Positions 34,546 through 46,981 of a stretch of 64,000 nucleotides of DNA are shown one piece after another. The notes beneath the pieces were generated by a model, which was given only the letters and a program-made list of their open reading frames with translations, made no database searches and had not been told where the DNA came from. The DNA is taken from the NCBI GenBank assembly GCA_013176395.1, contig JABMLP010000013.1:1550001-1614000 (forward strand). The letters are read 5' to 3'. The position numbers and the translations under genes are program-made. This stretch comes from Venturia oleaginea. Taxonomy: Eukaryota; Ascomycota; Dothideomycetes; Venturiales; Venturiaceae. Each line of letters starts with the position of its first letter. The first letter of the stretch is position 1.

Positions 34546-34903
34546 GATGGCGTTTGGTGATGCTCGCAGTTGTGAGATACAGCAGCAGAAGATATTGATG
34601 GGAGATGTTTTATGATGGCTGTCCTATGTAGCTACATACACGCTTCTCAAAGGCCACATGTACTCTACCAGAATCTTCTCCTCCGCTGTGGCGAGATGGA
34701 CAGTGTGTTCTTTGTAGAGGCGCAAAACAAAGCAGGCAGCAGCAGTGGAGCCTCAGCACAGACCCCACACGGGAAACCCCCGACAATTACCCGCGAAAAG
34801 CTTGGTTTCAGCTGTGAAAAGCTGAACTGGCTACATCTTTTTCCTCCCACAACTCAAAGGCCATCTCCAACTCTTCTAGCACTCCGAATCAAACATCGAA
34901 ACT
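34546..34903. promoter_or_regulatory. Divergent promoter between SARAF-like and derlin genes
   Basis: This 358-bp interval lies between start codons on opposite strands. Both flanking genes encode ER membrane proteins, so co-regulation is conceivable, but I saw no recognisable unfolded-protein-response element. Confidence 0.5.
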
Positions 34904-36131
34904 ATGGCTGAAGTTTTTTGGACATGGCCTCCAGTGACGAGGTACGGCCGCTACTCATACCCATACCCCAAAGAAACCGCTCCTAACACAGACAAACAGG
35001 ACCCTCACAGCTGCAACGCTCGCCCTCTCAGTCCTCGTTCACTCACAGACGATCGGATTCGTGTCTGTAGCGTACATACCACAGTTCATTTACCGCGTTA
35101 CGAAACTGCCCGAAATATGGCGCTTCATCACGCCGTTCCTGATAACTGGCCCCAAGTTTGGTATCTTGATGGATCCATACTTTCGTAAGCTCTCTCTCCA
35201 GACTTGCAGGAGACCAGGCTCCTTATCTGCATGCAGTCTTCACTTATGGCAGTGGTCTTGAGCGCGACTCGCCTCGATTCACAGAAATCGGTTCCTTCTT
35301 TGTCTACGTTGCCTTCGTCATGGCCCTCATTGTGGTAAGTGTGCCTTGGTGGTGCCGTCTCCCTAACCACAGTCTCTGTCTTCTTTACTCCTATACTGTC
35401 CCCCATTGCTTCGTGAAATACCTCCACATATCTGCCCACCCAAGCTTAAACAAATTAGTTGGAGTGGTCCTGGAAGAGAGGAAGATTACCCTTGCACTTC
35501 GTGTGTTCCCATCATTCGCAACCTCAATCAAGGGTTCGCGCGCGGTGTGAGCATGGTGGGAAATGCCTTGAGAACCTGCGCAGAAAATGCTCCACTCTGT
35601 GCGGAGGTTTGGCTCCCTACATACCACTTGTTCATCCATCATCTCTTGTTTGTGATCTTTCTGCCTGAATCAATACTGACACTGGCTTGTGATTAGGCTC
35701 TATGTGGCCAGCTTCTCGGTGGCTACATGTTCCTCCAACCTCTCATCCTCGCCTTCGCCTACACGTTTTCTCAAGACAACCCAAACACAAACATCACAAT
35801 CTACATCCTTACCTTCCCTGCCAAATACCTACCAGCCGCACTCGTCTTCCTCACATTCATTATGGAAGGCCCCACGCCAGCGAAGCATCAGCTCACTGGA
35901 TTGGTGGCGGCTCATGCCTATGACTTCTTGACGAGGATCTGGCCAACCTTTGGTGGAGGGAGGAACTATATTAAGACACCAGACATGGTGAAGAGATGGT
36001 TCGGTGGTGATGCATCGCGACCAGTCGTCAACAGAGGCTATGGCACCGCTGTCAATGCGAGGCAAAATGCTCCAGCAAATGCTGGTTGGACTGGTCAACG
36101 TGGCCCTGGCCGACGACTTGGCGGTGACTAA
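34904..36131 (+). CDS. Derlin (Der1-like ERAD protein)
   Basis: Derlins are rhomboid-fold ER membrane proteins that help move misfolded proteins to the cytosol for degradation. Four exons (34904-34941, 35000-35184, 35237-35334, 35697-36131) give 251 aa. Family blocks are PPVTRTLTA at the start, PEIWRFITPFLITGPKFG, DPYFLFTYGSGLERDS, and FFVYVAFVMALIVALCGQLL. The C-terminal tail has WFGGD and basic GRRLGGD but no obvious Cdc48-binding SHP box. Intron 3 is unusually long for this window (362 nt), but the reading frame and family fit on both sides are good. Confidence 0.93.
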
Positions 36132-37433
36132 TTGAAGCATACTGCGGTGTACGATTATTGATTTGTATGGAGATTAGCATAGAAGCATGGGTAATGGAAG
36201 CATGGATGGAGTCGCAGATGTATGATAACTCGGCTATTTGTGATACCCTTTTTGACATAGTACCTAGTGCAAATGATACAATCGATGCAAACCACCCTGA
36301 GAGGATTTCACTTTCGGTTTTCCATTTGCACCAGTCTCCAGCCATTGCAAACACCGTCATTCGGGAACTATCTAAGCAATCCGCGTTCTTATGACTCGAC
36401 CATAGCCAAGTTTGTTATCATATGGTGGTGGTGTTGGTCCAGTGGGTTATTTCTGCAGTTTCTCTGCCTGTGCTGCAATGAAGTTGCGGAGGCAAATGGG
36501 AGTGTGGAAGGATCGAACACTCAAGTATCCATTTCTGAGGACACGACCTTGGATCCGCCGTCAATGGCTTGATCGTTCTAACGATCATCCAAGCAGGTTG
36601 CTTGCATGTTCTAACGGTCATCCAAGCAGGTTGCTAGGATATTTATAGGCTCGACTGTCTTAGCGTTTGTTGTATACATTCGTTTCCTTGTCTCTCTTTG
36701 TTTGTTTCGTTTTCACGATGTTCGAGAACGCTGCAACTCGTACTAATTTGGGGATCTCTAGGATACCTATATGTGTGATTATTATCGAATCTGGGGAAAA
36801 CAATCTACACCAGAAGTGGATGGTCGCCACTCAGGGTTGAGCCGTTGAACTCTTTGTCTATATACGTCGTATCCACTCATAAACGATCATGTCAAAATTC
36901 TTCCTGCTTTTTGTTACTAATGCGTATATTAGAGCTTGTAACTGAAAGATGATCGTCGGGGCATGAAATCGTGATGGCATCAAATTTCGGTGTTCCTTTT
37001 CGAGGGAAACTTAAGAATCGTTCTGCGTATTCGTTTTGACCACGGACATATGGGTTCTATGCTAGGTCAAGACCCTCCAATCGAGGCTAACTAACCTCGA
37101 CAATTTGCAAACACCACAAGTATGACAATAATCATGCCTTAAGGCGAAGGTCGGGGGCGGGATCGCCTCCCTGGAGCTTATCTCCGGAGCATATTAAACC
37201 ATCCAGACGCGGCTTTATGTATCTTTATCCACATCTCCACCTGGGTCGTACGTCTGAAGGAAAAGTCAATATCTACCGGGCTATTGGACAATAAGGGCTT
37301 TCGATGCATGTATCATACTAGTGGATTGCAAGCTGAAACAAGCCTGAAGGGCTTCTTCAAAAGCTCAACAGGATGCCACTCACGAAGCGATGCATAATAT
37401 TATTTACTTAGCTCTTGAGCTTGCTTCTTAATC
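36132..37433. other. Intergenic with a small direct repeat
   Basis: About 1.3 kb without a recognised gene. It contains a 33-bp direct repeat at 36576-36636 (ttctaacg-tcatccaagca). Short frames at 36158-36648 lack known domains. Confidence 0.5.
36576..36636. repeat. 33-bp-period direct repeat, about 1.8 units
   Basis: ttctaacgatcatccaagca begins at 36576, and a near-identical copy (ttctaacggtcatccaagca) begins at 36609, followed in both by ggttgct. It is a simple local duplication. Confidence 0.75.
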
Positions 37434-39159
37434 ATGGCCACTTCGACGATTACGACCACAACTTTTGTTTCGAGGGTGGAATTGGTGGCTGATTTGGAAA
37501 TCACGGAGTACGACAAGGCTGGCATCTTGAAGACGACTTATGTCGAGTCGGGAGTCAAGAGGGGCTCGATGCGAGTTGATCTTATTGTAAGAGCGACAAT
37601 ATCATTCTCTTTATCAAAAATCGTAGAAGACTAACTATTTTGTTCAGCGACCTAAAAATGAGAAGGGATGGACGCGAAGGTTGATCGATATATTTCTTCC
37701 TGATGGCTACCCACACTGTGTCAGCGACGACTACACTGCATATCAGATATACGTACGTCGCTTACAATTGCAACTTGTATCTGGATTATCACTAACGGCT
37801 CTTAGGACACGCTACAAGCATTAGCGGGCTCGATTGCAGGAATGATATCTTCTAGGGCAGTCTGGGAAGGTAAGACGCGATGTCAACTACACCTTGATCG
37901 TGCCCTTAGGGCCATCCCGTCCCTGAGGGTCCGGACCGTGGATGATCTTACTAGATCACTTATAATACAGTAAACTAACACATACAACAGGGATCGGCGT
38001 CGGGAACTCTTTCGCCTCTCCAACTGGCGCAGTCTTGATCAACGTGACGCGAGAGTCCTTCGGCCGTTTTGCAACTATTACATTTGCTCACGCCATGGGA
38101 ACATCGATAGAGGCAGAGTGCAAGGCTCATCGCTTATTGGCCGACGTCTTCTGCAATCTTGCCATGGTGCTTGATTGTCTTTCGCTGTCTTTACCGCCAA
38201 CATACCGCTTACCCGTACTTTGTTTCTCCAGCATACTTTTCGCCGCGTCAGGAGTTTCTGGAAGGTCTGCGAAGAGCAGTCTAAGCTCCCATTTCGCGAG
38301 GTGGAACAACATCGCCGAGCTGAATGCAGTATGTGATAATTCTTAGCCCTAGTCTGTGCTACGACTAACCAAGAAAAAGACAGAATCAAGTCAAGAGACT
38401 GTAGTCTCACTCATGGGCATGCTACTTGGGTCCATTGTCGTCTACCTCTTTCCCAGTCGATTAGCAACATGGATTTTGCTATTCTGCCTGCTTTCGGTCC
38501 ATCTCCTGCTTAATACCGCTGCCGTCAGAGCGGTGAAACTACGCACCGTTAACCGTCAGCGAGCCAATATTCTCTTATCGAACCTAGTAGAGACCGGCAA
38601 AGCACTGACTCCCAAGGACGTCGCAGCGAAAGAAACGATATTCGAAAGCCGTGGTGGCTCGGTGCTAAGATGGCAATCGTGTGCCATACTGGGCCACTGC
38701 GACTTCGGGGTCTCTCTACGAAATCTGCTCCAGTGCTTCCCTCAAAGCCAACCCAACTCTCAGACAAAGTCTAAGAGACTTGCTGGGACCGATCTTGCAA
38801 CAATGAAGAACCTCTTCCACGATCAACAATATCTCCTCTGGTACCAACCTTACTCCTCATCCTCCCAAACACCACAAATCAAAGTCCACGTCGTTCTTAA
38901 GCAAGGAATAAAACCCGAATCGCAATTGAAAGCATGGTATCATGCACTCTTGCTGGCCCGCCGCTTCAGCGAATCTTCGACCGAAAGTAAGGATTCAAAC
39001 GGCGATGTCCTCCACCACGTCGCCGCCTCACTGGATTTCACAAACAAGACTTTCGAGTCGTACGCGGGAAGGCTTAAGACGGCTGGGTGGGAATTGGAAG
39101 CTCCAGCATTGGAAACAAGGTTGGGTTCGAGAGTTTCTTGCGAGAGGAGGAAGGGCTAA
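37434..39159 (+). CDS. RUS/DUF647 family protein (RUSF1-like)
   Basis: The ROOT UV-B SENSITIVE family (PF04884) occurs across eukaryotes and its molecular role is unclear. Five exons (37434-37586, 37648-37752, 37806-37869, 37991-38328, 38374-39159) give about 481 aa. Diagnostic blocks are IDIFLPDGYPHCVSDDYTAY, YDTLQALAGSIAGMISSRAV, WEGIGVGNSFASPTGAV, a GTSIEAECKAHRLLADVFCN stretch, and SSHFARWNNIAELNA before ESSQETVVSLMGMLLGSIV. Hydrophobic segments suggest a membrane protein. The exon 5 acceptor is ambiguous (aag at 38373 or a few bases later in the same frame). The C-terminal half is hydrophilic and less conserved. Confidence 0.88.
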
Positions 39160-39904
39160 AAATTAATCATGCGAGATGCATAAAAGATACCCGTGTACAT
39201 ACCTAGATTGTATAGAACATATATGCACAATGAATGTGTCTTCAGACCATGGAACGGCAGAAAAATTGAGCAGAAATTAGGCCAAGGAACCTTTGTTACA
39301 TTTGCAGTAGCTCTCGTTGTTTTGAGACTAGAAAAGCAATAACCTTCGATATATGGGCTCGAAGAGACTCGCGACATTACCTGGATCGAGCTCAAGCGTG
39401 GCAGCGGGATGGACTCAAGGTTGTCGGCCGTCGCGTCCTTTTTGATGTGTAGCAGATGGAGAAGATCTTGACGTACCGAGAGAAATTGGCCATAGGCCTC
39501 AAGATAAATCGATGGTAAGATTTTTGCCGAGTTGACGCGCTTATTCTTAGCCGCACGTTCGGAACGGGCTCGTCATCCTCATTCTCTCATCCATCTCTGA
39601 TTCCCCCAACAGCGAAATCCCAAGCGTTCTGGGAACCCGATTGCGCGACGGAGAAGATGTATTGAACGGGATGAGCTGTTGTTCTATGGAATAGACGGAC
39701 GGCAATCCATCGTTTATCCTCGCACAAATGACATGATAGCCGATTAGTGCCGCAAAAGGCCGGCTTGTACACATGTTGTGTCCGACACAGCAGTAGGCAA
39801 CTTGAAAAACCTTCTTCCTTCTTATCGAATTCATCAGACTCCAATTGCTCGCAAGCGCTCCCTCTTCAGCATCCAATTTTGTGTCTCTATCTTCAATCTC
39901 CAGT
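39160..39904. other. Intergenic, no recognised gene
   Basis: This is the RUS 3' flank and the acyl-CoA ligase 5' flank. Minus-strand frames at 39547-39876 show no known domain. Confidence 0.5.
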
Positions 39905-41803
39905 ATGCCCTTCCTAGCCGAAATTCACGTCCCGATTCCGGATCAAGATCTTCTATCTTGGATGTTTGATAATCCCTCTTATGATGAAGATATTCATGTT
40001 CGAGCTTCCAAAACCCAGATCTCTCTGCCTATTATTAATGAGTTCTTAGATTTATGTCGATGCCGCAAATCCTGCAAGGTCTATCTCGAATCGGCAGGCC
40101 AAAAGAATCGTAAGAAAACTTGCTGCTGGGTTTCGGGCTGCTGGGTTGGCAAAAGGAGATGTAGTTTGCATGCATGCTTTCAATGATGTAAGATTTTTTC
40201 TAAATTTCATGTATCTCAAAGACAAGAGCTTGGAGTCTTGGTTCGAGGCAATGTCGTAATATCTCGAACGACCAGATCTGATTATGAGTTCAGATATACT
40301 ACTCCATGGCCTTTTTGGGGATCGTAGCAGCTGGTAAGACACTCGAAGATGATTAGCCATCGCCTGCGTCTAACATTATGAAGGAGGAATATTTGCTGGA
40401 ACCAATCCATCTTACACCTCCTACGAACTCGTCCACGCTATTCAAACCGCAGATATCAAGTTCTTCATCAGCGAACCTGAGCTGTTAAAAAACTTCATAT
40501 CCGCTTGCAAAGAAACCTCAATTCCAACCCTGAACATCTTCGTTTTCAATATCCACTCGCCCGATGCATCAATACCACACGACCTCAAATCCTGGACCTG
40601 GCTCCAAAACCACGGAGAATCAGACTGGGAACGATTCAACGATCAAAAAATAAGCGAAAAAACCACAGCAGCCCGCCTCTTCTCATCAGGCACAACAGGA
40701 TTACCCAAAGCCTTGAATATGACGCACTACAACTTCGTCGCCCAACACACCCTCGTAATCGAACACCGACCTCGCCCATTCCCAATCAGAAGACTAATAT
40801 CGAACCCCATGTTCCACGTCTCCCAAGTCCCGAGAGCTCATACATCTCCCCTACGAGGCGGAATCGTAAGCTATATAATGCGTCGCTTCGAGCTCGAGCC
40901 CTGGCTAAAAGCGATCCCCAAATATAAAATCACAGAAATAAACATGGTGCCCATGATGGTTGTTATGCTTCTCACATCCAATCATCCCCTCTTCACGTCT
41001 TCCACTTTCTCTACGATAAAAAATAGCTGGTCGGGCGCTGCGCCGTTGGATAAATCGTTGCAGGCGAGTTTCAAAGCGATGTTACCGAGTGGAGCACCGT
41101 TTAATCAGGTGTGGGGGATGATTGAGACGAGTTGTGTTGCGTCTATGCTTTATTATCCAGGACAGGATGATAGTGGCAGTGTTGGACCGGTGATTCCGAA
41201 TTGCGACGTTAAGCTTGTTGATGAGGTGGGAAGGGATGTTACGGCTATTGGGGTGAGGGGGGAGTTGTGTATCAGAGGCCCAATTGTAGTGAATAAATAT
41301 CATAATAATCCGGAAGCGAATAGGGCGAGTTGGGATGAGGAGGAGTATTTTTGGACGGGGGATGTGGCGTATTTTGGGCCGGAGGAGGGGAGGCCTATTT
41401 ATATCGTTGATCGGAAGAAGGTTGGTTTCTTCTCTCTACTTTAGGCGCGATTGTGGAGTGCTGACCTGAACAGGAACTCATCAAAGTCCGAGGCTTCCAA
41501 GTGGCGCCTGCGGAACTCGAAGCCGTTATCATACACCACCCTGAAGTCACAGATGCCGCTGTCATTGGTGTTCAGCATTCCCACGAGGACTCCGAAGTTC
41601 CGCGTGCGTATGTTGTGCGCAGGCCTGGGAGCTCATTGACAGAAGAGGACGTGCAAAAATACTCAAGCGAGAAGCTGGCAAAATACAAGAGTTTAGATGG
41701 AGGCGTCAAATTCGTAGACGCCATCCCGAAGAACGCCTCAGGCAAGATCTTGAAAAATCTGTTGAGAGAACAGGCGAAGAAAGAGATGGGCGCAAAACTG
41801 TGA
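39905..41803 (+). CDS. 4-coumarate:CoA ligase-like acyl-CoA synthetase
   Basis: This is an ANL-superfamily enzyme that activates an aryl or acyl carboxylate via an adenylate and transfers it to CoA. Five exons (39905-39997, 40050-40187, 40294-40333, 40384-41420, 41474-41803) give 545 aa. The P-loop SSGTTGLPKA, core WGMIETSC, hinge YIVDRKKELIKVRGFQVAPA and catalytic lysine in PKNASGKILK are present. There is no obvious C-terminal peroxisomal SKL; the protein ends MGAKL, whose final AKL could act as a PTS1 variant. Exon 1 ends inside the usual N-terminal block (MPFLAEIHVPIP). The 48-nt GC-poor first intron hides the frame unless spliced. The usual second glycine-rich motif reads normally, so the gene looks functional. 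Substrate is unknown. Confidence 0.92.
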
Positions 41804-42096
41804 GGAGTAGAACAGAAGTATTGTACAGAAGGGTTCGCTAAGTACGTCATGTCCAAACCATACCCGAGAGACGAAATCATGATCAAGAAGTAGGAACTAA
41901 TCATCTTTTCAACGAGAAGAAGGCCTGCGAATCCATTCAGAAGTAGGAAAACTCCTGGCGAAATATGTTCCCGATATCTCCAGGAGGTAAGCGCTATCGG
42001 ACTTTGGTCGGGTATGTAGTACTTATCCCACCCCTATACAGGAATTATATGTACATAGATCGAAAGGTCAGGACATCTTGCATTTCCAGAGCCCAC

Positions 42097-43330
42097 TCAA
42101 AGAAGTCCCATCGCTTTCTTCACCTCTTCCAAAGTCGCATTAGCACTTTGGGAAGCCTTAGCGGCGCCTTCCTGTGCGACATCATGCAGATACCGCTCAT
42201 TGCTTTCAGACATGAGCTCTTTGTATATCTCCCGTATGGGCGCCAGTGATTTTTCGACTGAGTTGGCGACATGCTCTTTCAACGCTTTTTTATTATAGGC
42301 TCGCATCCATTTCATTGCATCTTGTATACTCTCCTCATTCGGCCCTTGGAGGTGGTACCATATGTCGATCAAATTGGAAATACCGGGTCGAGTTTCTGGG
42401 TCATATTCTAGATCTCCGTCAAGTGAGTCTGTCAATGCTGCTTTAACCTTTGTTTTTATATCAAGTTCGGAATCGGTGAGGAGGATGCGAGAATCTTCTC
42501 TGGGATCTGATTTTGACATTTTCTTCGCGGGATCCTTGAGAGACATGATTTTTCTTGCAGGAGCTAAATGAAAGTCAGTATGTTTAGGATAACGGCAGTA
42601 CATGACCTACAAAGCATAGTTTCCGGCTCCACGAGAACCTTGCCGTAGACGGCATTGAAGCTTCCAGCACAATTCCGCGCAAACTCCAGGTGTTGAGCTT
42701 GATCTTGACCTACCGGCACATGTGTTGCTCTTTTTCGCAAGTCAGTATACTCGCTCGACCAGTGGCCTTGAGCAATCAATTTCGTACCGATGGACTAGGA
42801 TATCCGCAGCTTGTAAGACTGGATACGAGAAAAGACCCAATTGCAATGGCGTATCAAAAGGCTTTGCATTGTCTTCTAGTGATAATTTGCTCTTCCATTG
42901 TGTCATCCGTGAAAGATAACCCACAGAAGCGGTGCAACTCAATATCCACATGAGTTCCGAATGAGCTGGAACCTGCTTATCCATCAGCTCGAGTAATAGT
43001 GAATAGATAGAGTCCATCTCGTACATGGCTTTGAAAGAAAACAGTCGACCGTTTAGGATCCAAGCCAATAGCCAAAAGCACAGCCAAAGTTTCTTTCCGC
43101 CATTGCCTCAATCGCTCGGGATTTTGCTTGATAGTGACAGCATGGAGGTCTACTAGCGAATATATAAGGTTCGTGCTCGCTTCCGCTTCATTCTGTTGAT
43201 TGACCCATCCCTTCAGTGCACCTAGATAGTTTCCTAAATGGGGAATTCCAGTTGGTTGTATGCCTGAGAATATCGTCTTCTTTCTTGGCCTGATGATGTT
43301 TTTGAGGCCAGACTTGACAGTTTGTGACAT
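42097..43330 (-). CDS. Tryptophanyl-tRNA synthetase, mitochondrial type
   Basis: This is a class I aminoacyl-tRNA synthetase that charges mitochondrial tRNA-Trp. Four exons (43330-43025, 42972-42788, 42729-42611, 42563-42097) give 358 aa. It carries FSGIQPTGIPHLGNYLGA (HIGH-type motif), VFFQSH spliced to VPAHSELMWIL, THVPVGQDQAQHLEFAR, and the KKMSKSD loop. The size and bacterial-like motifs indicate the mitochondrial enzyme (Msw1/WARS2) and not the larger cytosolic one. From the ATG at 43330 there is no clear targeting peptide. An upstream exon in another frame (WRRSRLAVSRV near 43410) could splice in through a gtaagt donor, but no ATG for it was found, so the true start may lie further 5'. 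Confidence 0.93.
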
Positions 43331-43556
43331 TTGGTTGACAAATTCTGGTTTGATGTAGTGCGAGAGGCTCGGTTTGATGCATGACGTTGATCCTTCGACT
43401 TACCTACTCGCGAAACCGCAAGTCTAGAGCGCCGCCACAACCAAGTCAACAACAACTCCAATCCGCCCGTCCACGTCCTCCCAGCCTCATCGAATCTCTG
43501 TACATATCTCAACCACAAGCAACACAAATATAATCAACGCAAAACCACCAACCAAC

Positions 43557-44538
43557 ATGTCGTGGTCAGGTAACCACTACCCCATAGATCCCGGCATAAC
43601 AAGGAGTACTAACGGCATCGTAGGCTTCAAGAAGAAGGTCGACCGGGGCGTCACCCAAGTCATGATGAAGACCGGTAAGGACTTCAATCCGCCATGACGA
43701 ATGCCTCATCTTACAATCGGACCACAGGACAGGTAGAAAAGACAAACGATCGCGACTTTGAAACAGAACTCCGCCGGTACCGAACCATGGAATCCGCTGC
43801 GAACAAACTACAGAAGGAGGCGAAGGGCTATCTAGATTCATTACGAGGTACATCATCTCCCCCAAGCTATACAGGAGCTTAACGTTCCACAACGGCCACC
43901 CAGCTATACACCAAGACTAACACACCACCCTAACAGCAATGACAGCCTCACAAATGCGCATCGCCGAAACAATAGACGCCTTCTACGGCGACGCCGGAAC
44001 CCGCGACGGCGTCTCCCGCTCCTACAAATCCGCCGTCGAAGACCTAGACGCTGAAACAATAAAAGCCCTCGACGGCCCCTACCGAAAATGCGTCCTAGAA
44101 CCCATATCCCGCTTCTGCGCCTACTTCCCGGATATAAACGAATGCGTCAAAAAGCGCCAAAACAAACTCACAGACTACGATGGTCTACGCGCCAAAGTCA
44201 AGAAGTTGACGGAGAAACCGGATAAAGACGTGCAGAAATTGCCCATGGCGGAGAGGGAGGCGGAGGCGGCGAGGAGTGCGTATGAAGGGTTGAATACACA
44301 GCTTTTGGATGAGCTGCCGCAGTTGATTGATTTGAGGGTGCCGTATTTGGATCCGAGTTTTGAGGCGTTGGTGAAGATTCAGTTGAGGTTTTGTGCCGAG
44401 GCGTACTCGAGGATGGCGCAGGTGCAGCAATTTTTGGACAAGGATACGAGGGAGCAATATGCAGAGGGGCATTTGGACGCAAGAGTGGAAGAGGTGCTGC
44501 AAGAGATCAGGGGGCTGAGCATCAGCGGGACGGTGTAG
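43557..44538 (+). CDS. BAR-domain protein Hob3/Rvs161
   Basis: This is the fungal amphiphysin-like N-BAR protein, which dimerises with Rvs167/Hob1 and acts in endocytic vesicle scission and actin organisation. Four exons (43557-43569, 43624-43674, 43728-43847, 43937-44538) give 261 aa. Conserved blocks are MSWSGFKKKVDRG at the start, QVMMKTGQVEKTNDRDFETE, RRYRTMESAANKLQKEAKGY, and MRIAETIDAFYGDAG. There is no SH3 domain, which separates it from Rvs167. The 13-nt first coding exon is small, but its phase fits exactly. Introns are 53-89 nt. Confidence 0.96.
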
Positions 44539-45180
44539 TGATGTTGCGTGGTAAGGTATGGCTTACGAGAGGGAATGATGTATGAAAGATGAGCACGGGC
44601 AGGATGGCAAAACATGGCGTACATGCATCATTATTGGGTGGGGGGGACTTTGTCACACGAAAGCTTACGAGTTATTCGTGGGTATTTTTGAAAGAATAAG
44701 ATCGTGTATAGCTTCAGCTAACCTTACGTAGGCGGATATTTCAATCACGTTTAAATTGATAAATCAGCTGGCATCTCATTTGATAGTTTGATATTCACTC
44801 TAGTTATGTACCCCATTGCAATGGGAAGGGCCAAATTATATATAGCCTGAGTCCCCCCAATCCTGATCCCCAATCGTTGCGCAAGTCGCCTTCAACATTA
44901 TTTCCTCGGTGCCGCTGAGCAGCCCAATCATGCTCCACTCGAGCTAAGAGACTCAAGCTTTTGAAGTCCCTGTCAATATATGCAGTCTGCAACGCTCAGC
45001 AAAGCATATGAGCCAGCCTCTCTCAGCTAGCAAGTAGCATATTCAGTCAATTCGATGCCTCAAAAAATGTCGAACATGTTCAGGAGTCTCTCCACCACTT
45101 CATCCACTTCGATGATATAAAATCAGTCCAGAGGATCCTAAGGTCCCGCGCTTCTCTTCTCGCTGACAATACGCAACTGC
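44539..45180. other. Intergenic, convergent 3' flanks
   Basis: The 3' ends of HOB3 and AOS1 face each other here. No additional gene is recognised. Confidence 0.55.
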
Positions 45181-46642
45181 TCAACCCTCAATCACCATAG
45201 CGCTCGACGATCCACCAACAGCAGCAGCCGGTGCGACTGGGATAGTTGGAACGCCGTTCACAACAGCATCAAATCCGTCATCGAAGATTGGATGCAACGA
45301 GTAGACGGGAGCCTGGAACTCTTCACCATCGAACATGACGAAGTTCTGAATCGGCTGTTCCCTAGCACCCAGAACATTGATCACATCCTGTGCCAACTGT
45401 CCACCCAAGAATGCCGTGACTGGAGACATCTCTGAGCCAATATTCTGAAGGAAAGAGCGTAGGAATTCGGAACGGAGGGTCTCGATGGGTAGTTGGAGCT
45501 CCTTGTGTTTTTCAGTTGCTTTTGTGGTGAAGGCTTGGAGATCGGCATGAGAATGTGTTGGTACGCGACCAAGTTCCTTTTCAAAGTCCCAGAGAGCGCG
45601 GAGGCACGGGAGGAGTGGCGTGACCTGCTTCAAGAGACGGGTGCGGTTGAGAATTTCGGAGGGGAGGGGCGAGCTGTTCGCAAGTAGGAGAGGAGTATAG
45701 AGTTCCTTCTTGACAACCACCTCTTTTAGCTCCCCATTTTCGCGCTTTGTCGTTGCTGAGACGATGCTGCGGGTTGTGCATTCGGGGCCCATTCGGGTGG
45801 GCATATTTGACTTCTTGCGCTCGATTTGGAAGGTGTGTGAGATGAGATCAGCGAAGATGTAGCCGTACATGCCATGAGAGCCCCCTGCATAGAATGCCTT
45901 CTCTTTAATGCGCGAGGCTGCATTGAGTGTAGATGTAGTGGGAAAATCAAGATCTGTTGCGACGACAATATCGAAGGTCTGGAAGAAGCCAGCCAAGTCA
46001 GGCTTATTGCGGACATCGCTGGTATCAACAGTGATCTCAACGCGAGGGTTGAGTTTGCGCATCTCTGGGGCAGCAGCTTCGGCGCGGTTTTTGCCTACGT
46101 CAGATTCCTGGATGAAGAATTGCGCGGCCAGATCATTTTCAGTGACAATCTCATGATCAATGATGGTGAGCTTTCCAATTCCGGCGAGGACCAGGTTCTT
46201 TGCGACTTCATTTGCGAGGGCTTTGACGCGGATGAGGAGGATGTTGGCTTTGCGGATGCTATAAGCCGTCAGCGTTGCGAATTATGGGATGTTACAGAGC
46301 TCTCTACTTAGGAATCAGCCCGCAACAGGTTTTCAATTGCTGGCGCGTGAGTCTGCTCCGGTCCTATAGATTGGAAATGGAGAATCCACCGCAGCTTTGT
46401 TGTGTCCTGCTGCGTCCGAGTCCTGGCATGAAGCTGGACAAGCTCACTTCTCTTGCGCCTGAACGCCCCAAAGTCGAATCTGTCTATCGTAGAGGGCTAT
46501 CTCATCTGTAACATATCAGTAAACAAGAGCGCGAAGTGAGAGCTGTAATTGATTCCCGTTACTTACCAGCGCTAATAGCCTCCGCCTGGGAGATTGCTTG
46601 CACCGTCTCCGCAGCTGCATCCTGTACCCCATTGTTCTCCAT
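45181..46642 (-). CDS. AOS1: SUMO-activating enzyme subunit 1 (AOS1)
   Basis: With Uba2 it forms the heterodimeric E1 that adenylates SUMO in the nucleus. Three exons (46642-46567, 46505-46448, 46258-45181) give 403 aa. The ThiF/E1 fold is seen as EIALYDRQIRLWGVQAQE, then KANILLIRVKALANEVAKNL, LAGIGKLTIIDHE, and ENDLAAQFFIQESDVGKNRA. The DLAAQFF signature and lack of a catalytic-cysteine domain identify the Aos1 side. The C-terminal half has GSEMSPVTAFLGGQLAQDVI as in the family. Intron 2 is 189 nt. The last residues (SSSAMVIEG) match usual fungal ends. Divergent from the unrecognised gene at 46982. Confidence 0.93.
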
Positions 46643-46981
46643 GACTATGACTTGTTTATTGGCGAATCGTGTTTGGTGGGTCGAGATGTTATTGAGTTGT
46701 CAATGCGGGTACAATTGTTTGGAGCAAGAGTTGTCAGCGTGTCGTGAACAATGTGTACCTAATGTGGGGTAGCAGCACCTGTTGGATTGAACTTGCACAT
46801 CTCAGCGGCGAAGACGATGTGAGATGACCCGGCCTACTCTACCAGTACTCTAGCACCACGGTATACCATATCAAAGTATACGCAGAAACATTTCTACCAC
46901 CCAGCAAATCCGATCCCGACACGTATCTCCCGAATCGCCCACCGAATCGCATCGCCAATCCACGCCCGGTGACCCTCCGCC
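46643..46981. promoter_or_regulatory. Divergent promoter between AOS1 and 46982 gene
   Basis: This 339-bp interval separates two start codons on opposite strands. No specific element was recognised. Confidence 0.5.

Noticed and set aside
39905..40190. Apparent frameshift at the start of the acyl-CoA ligase
   Set aside because: A 52-nt GT-AG intron (39998-40049) restores the conserved N-terminal block, so the gene is intact.
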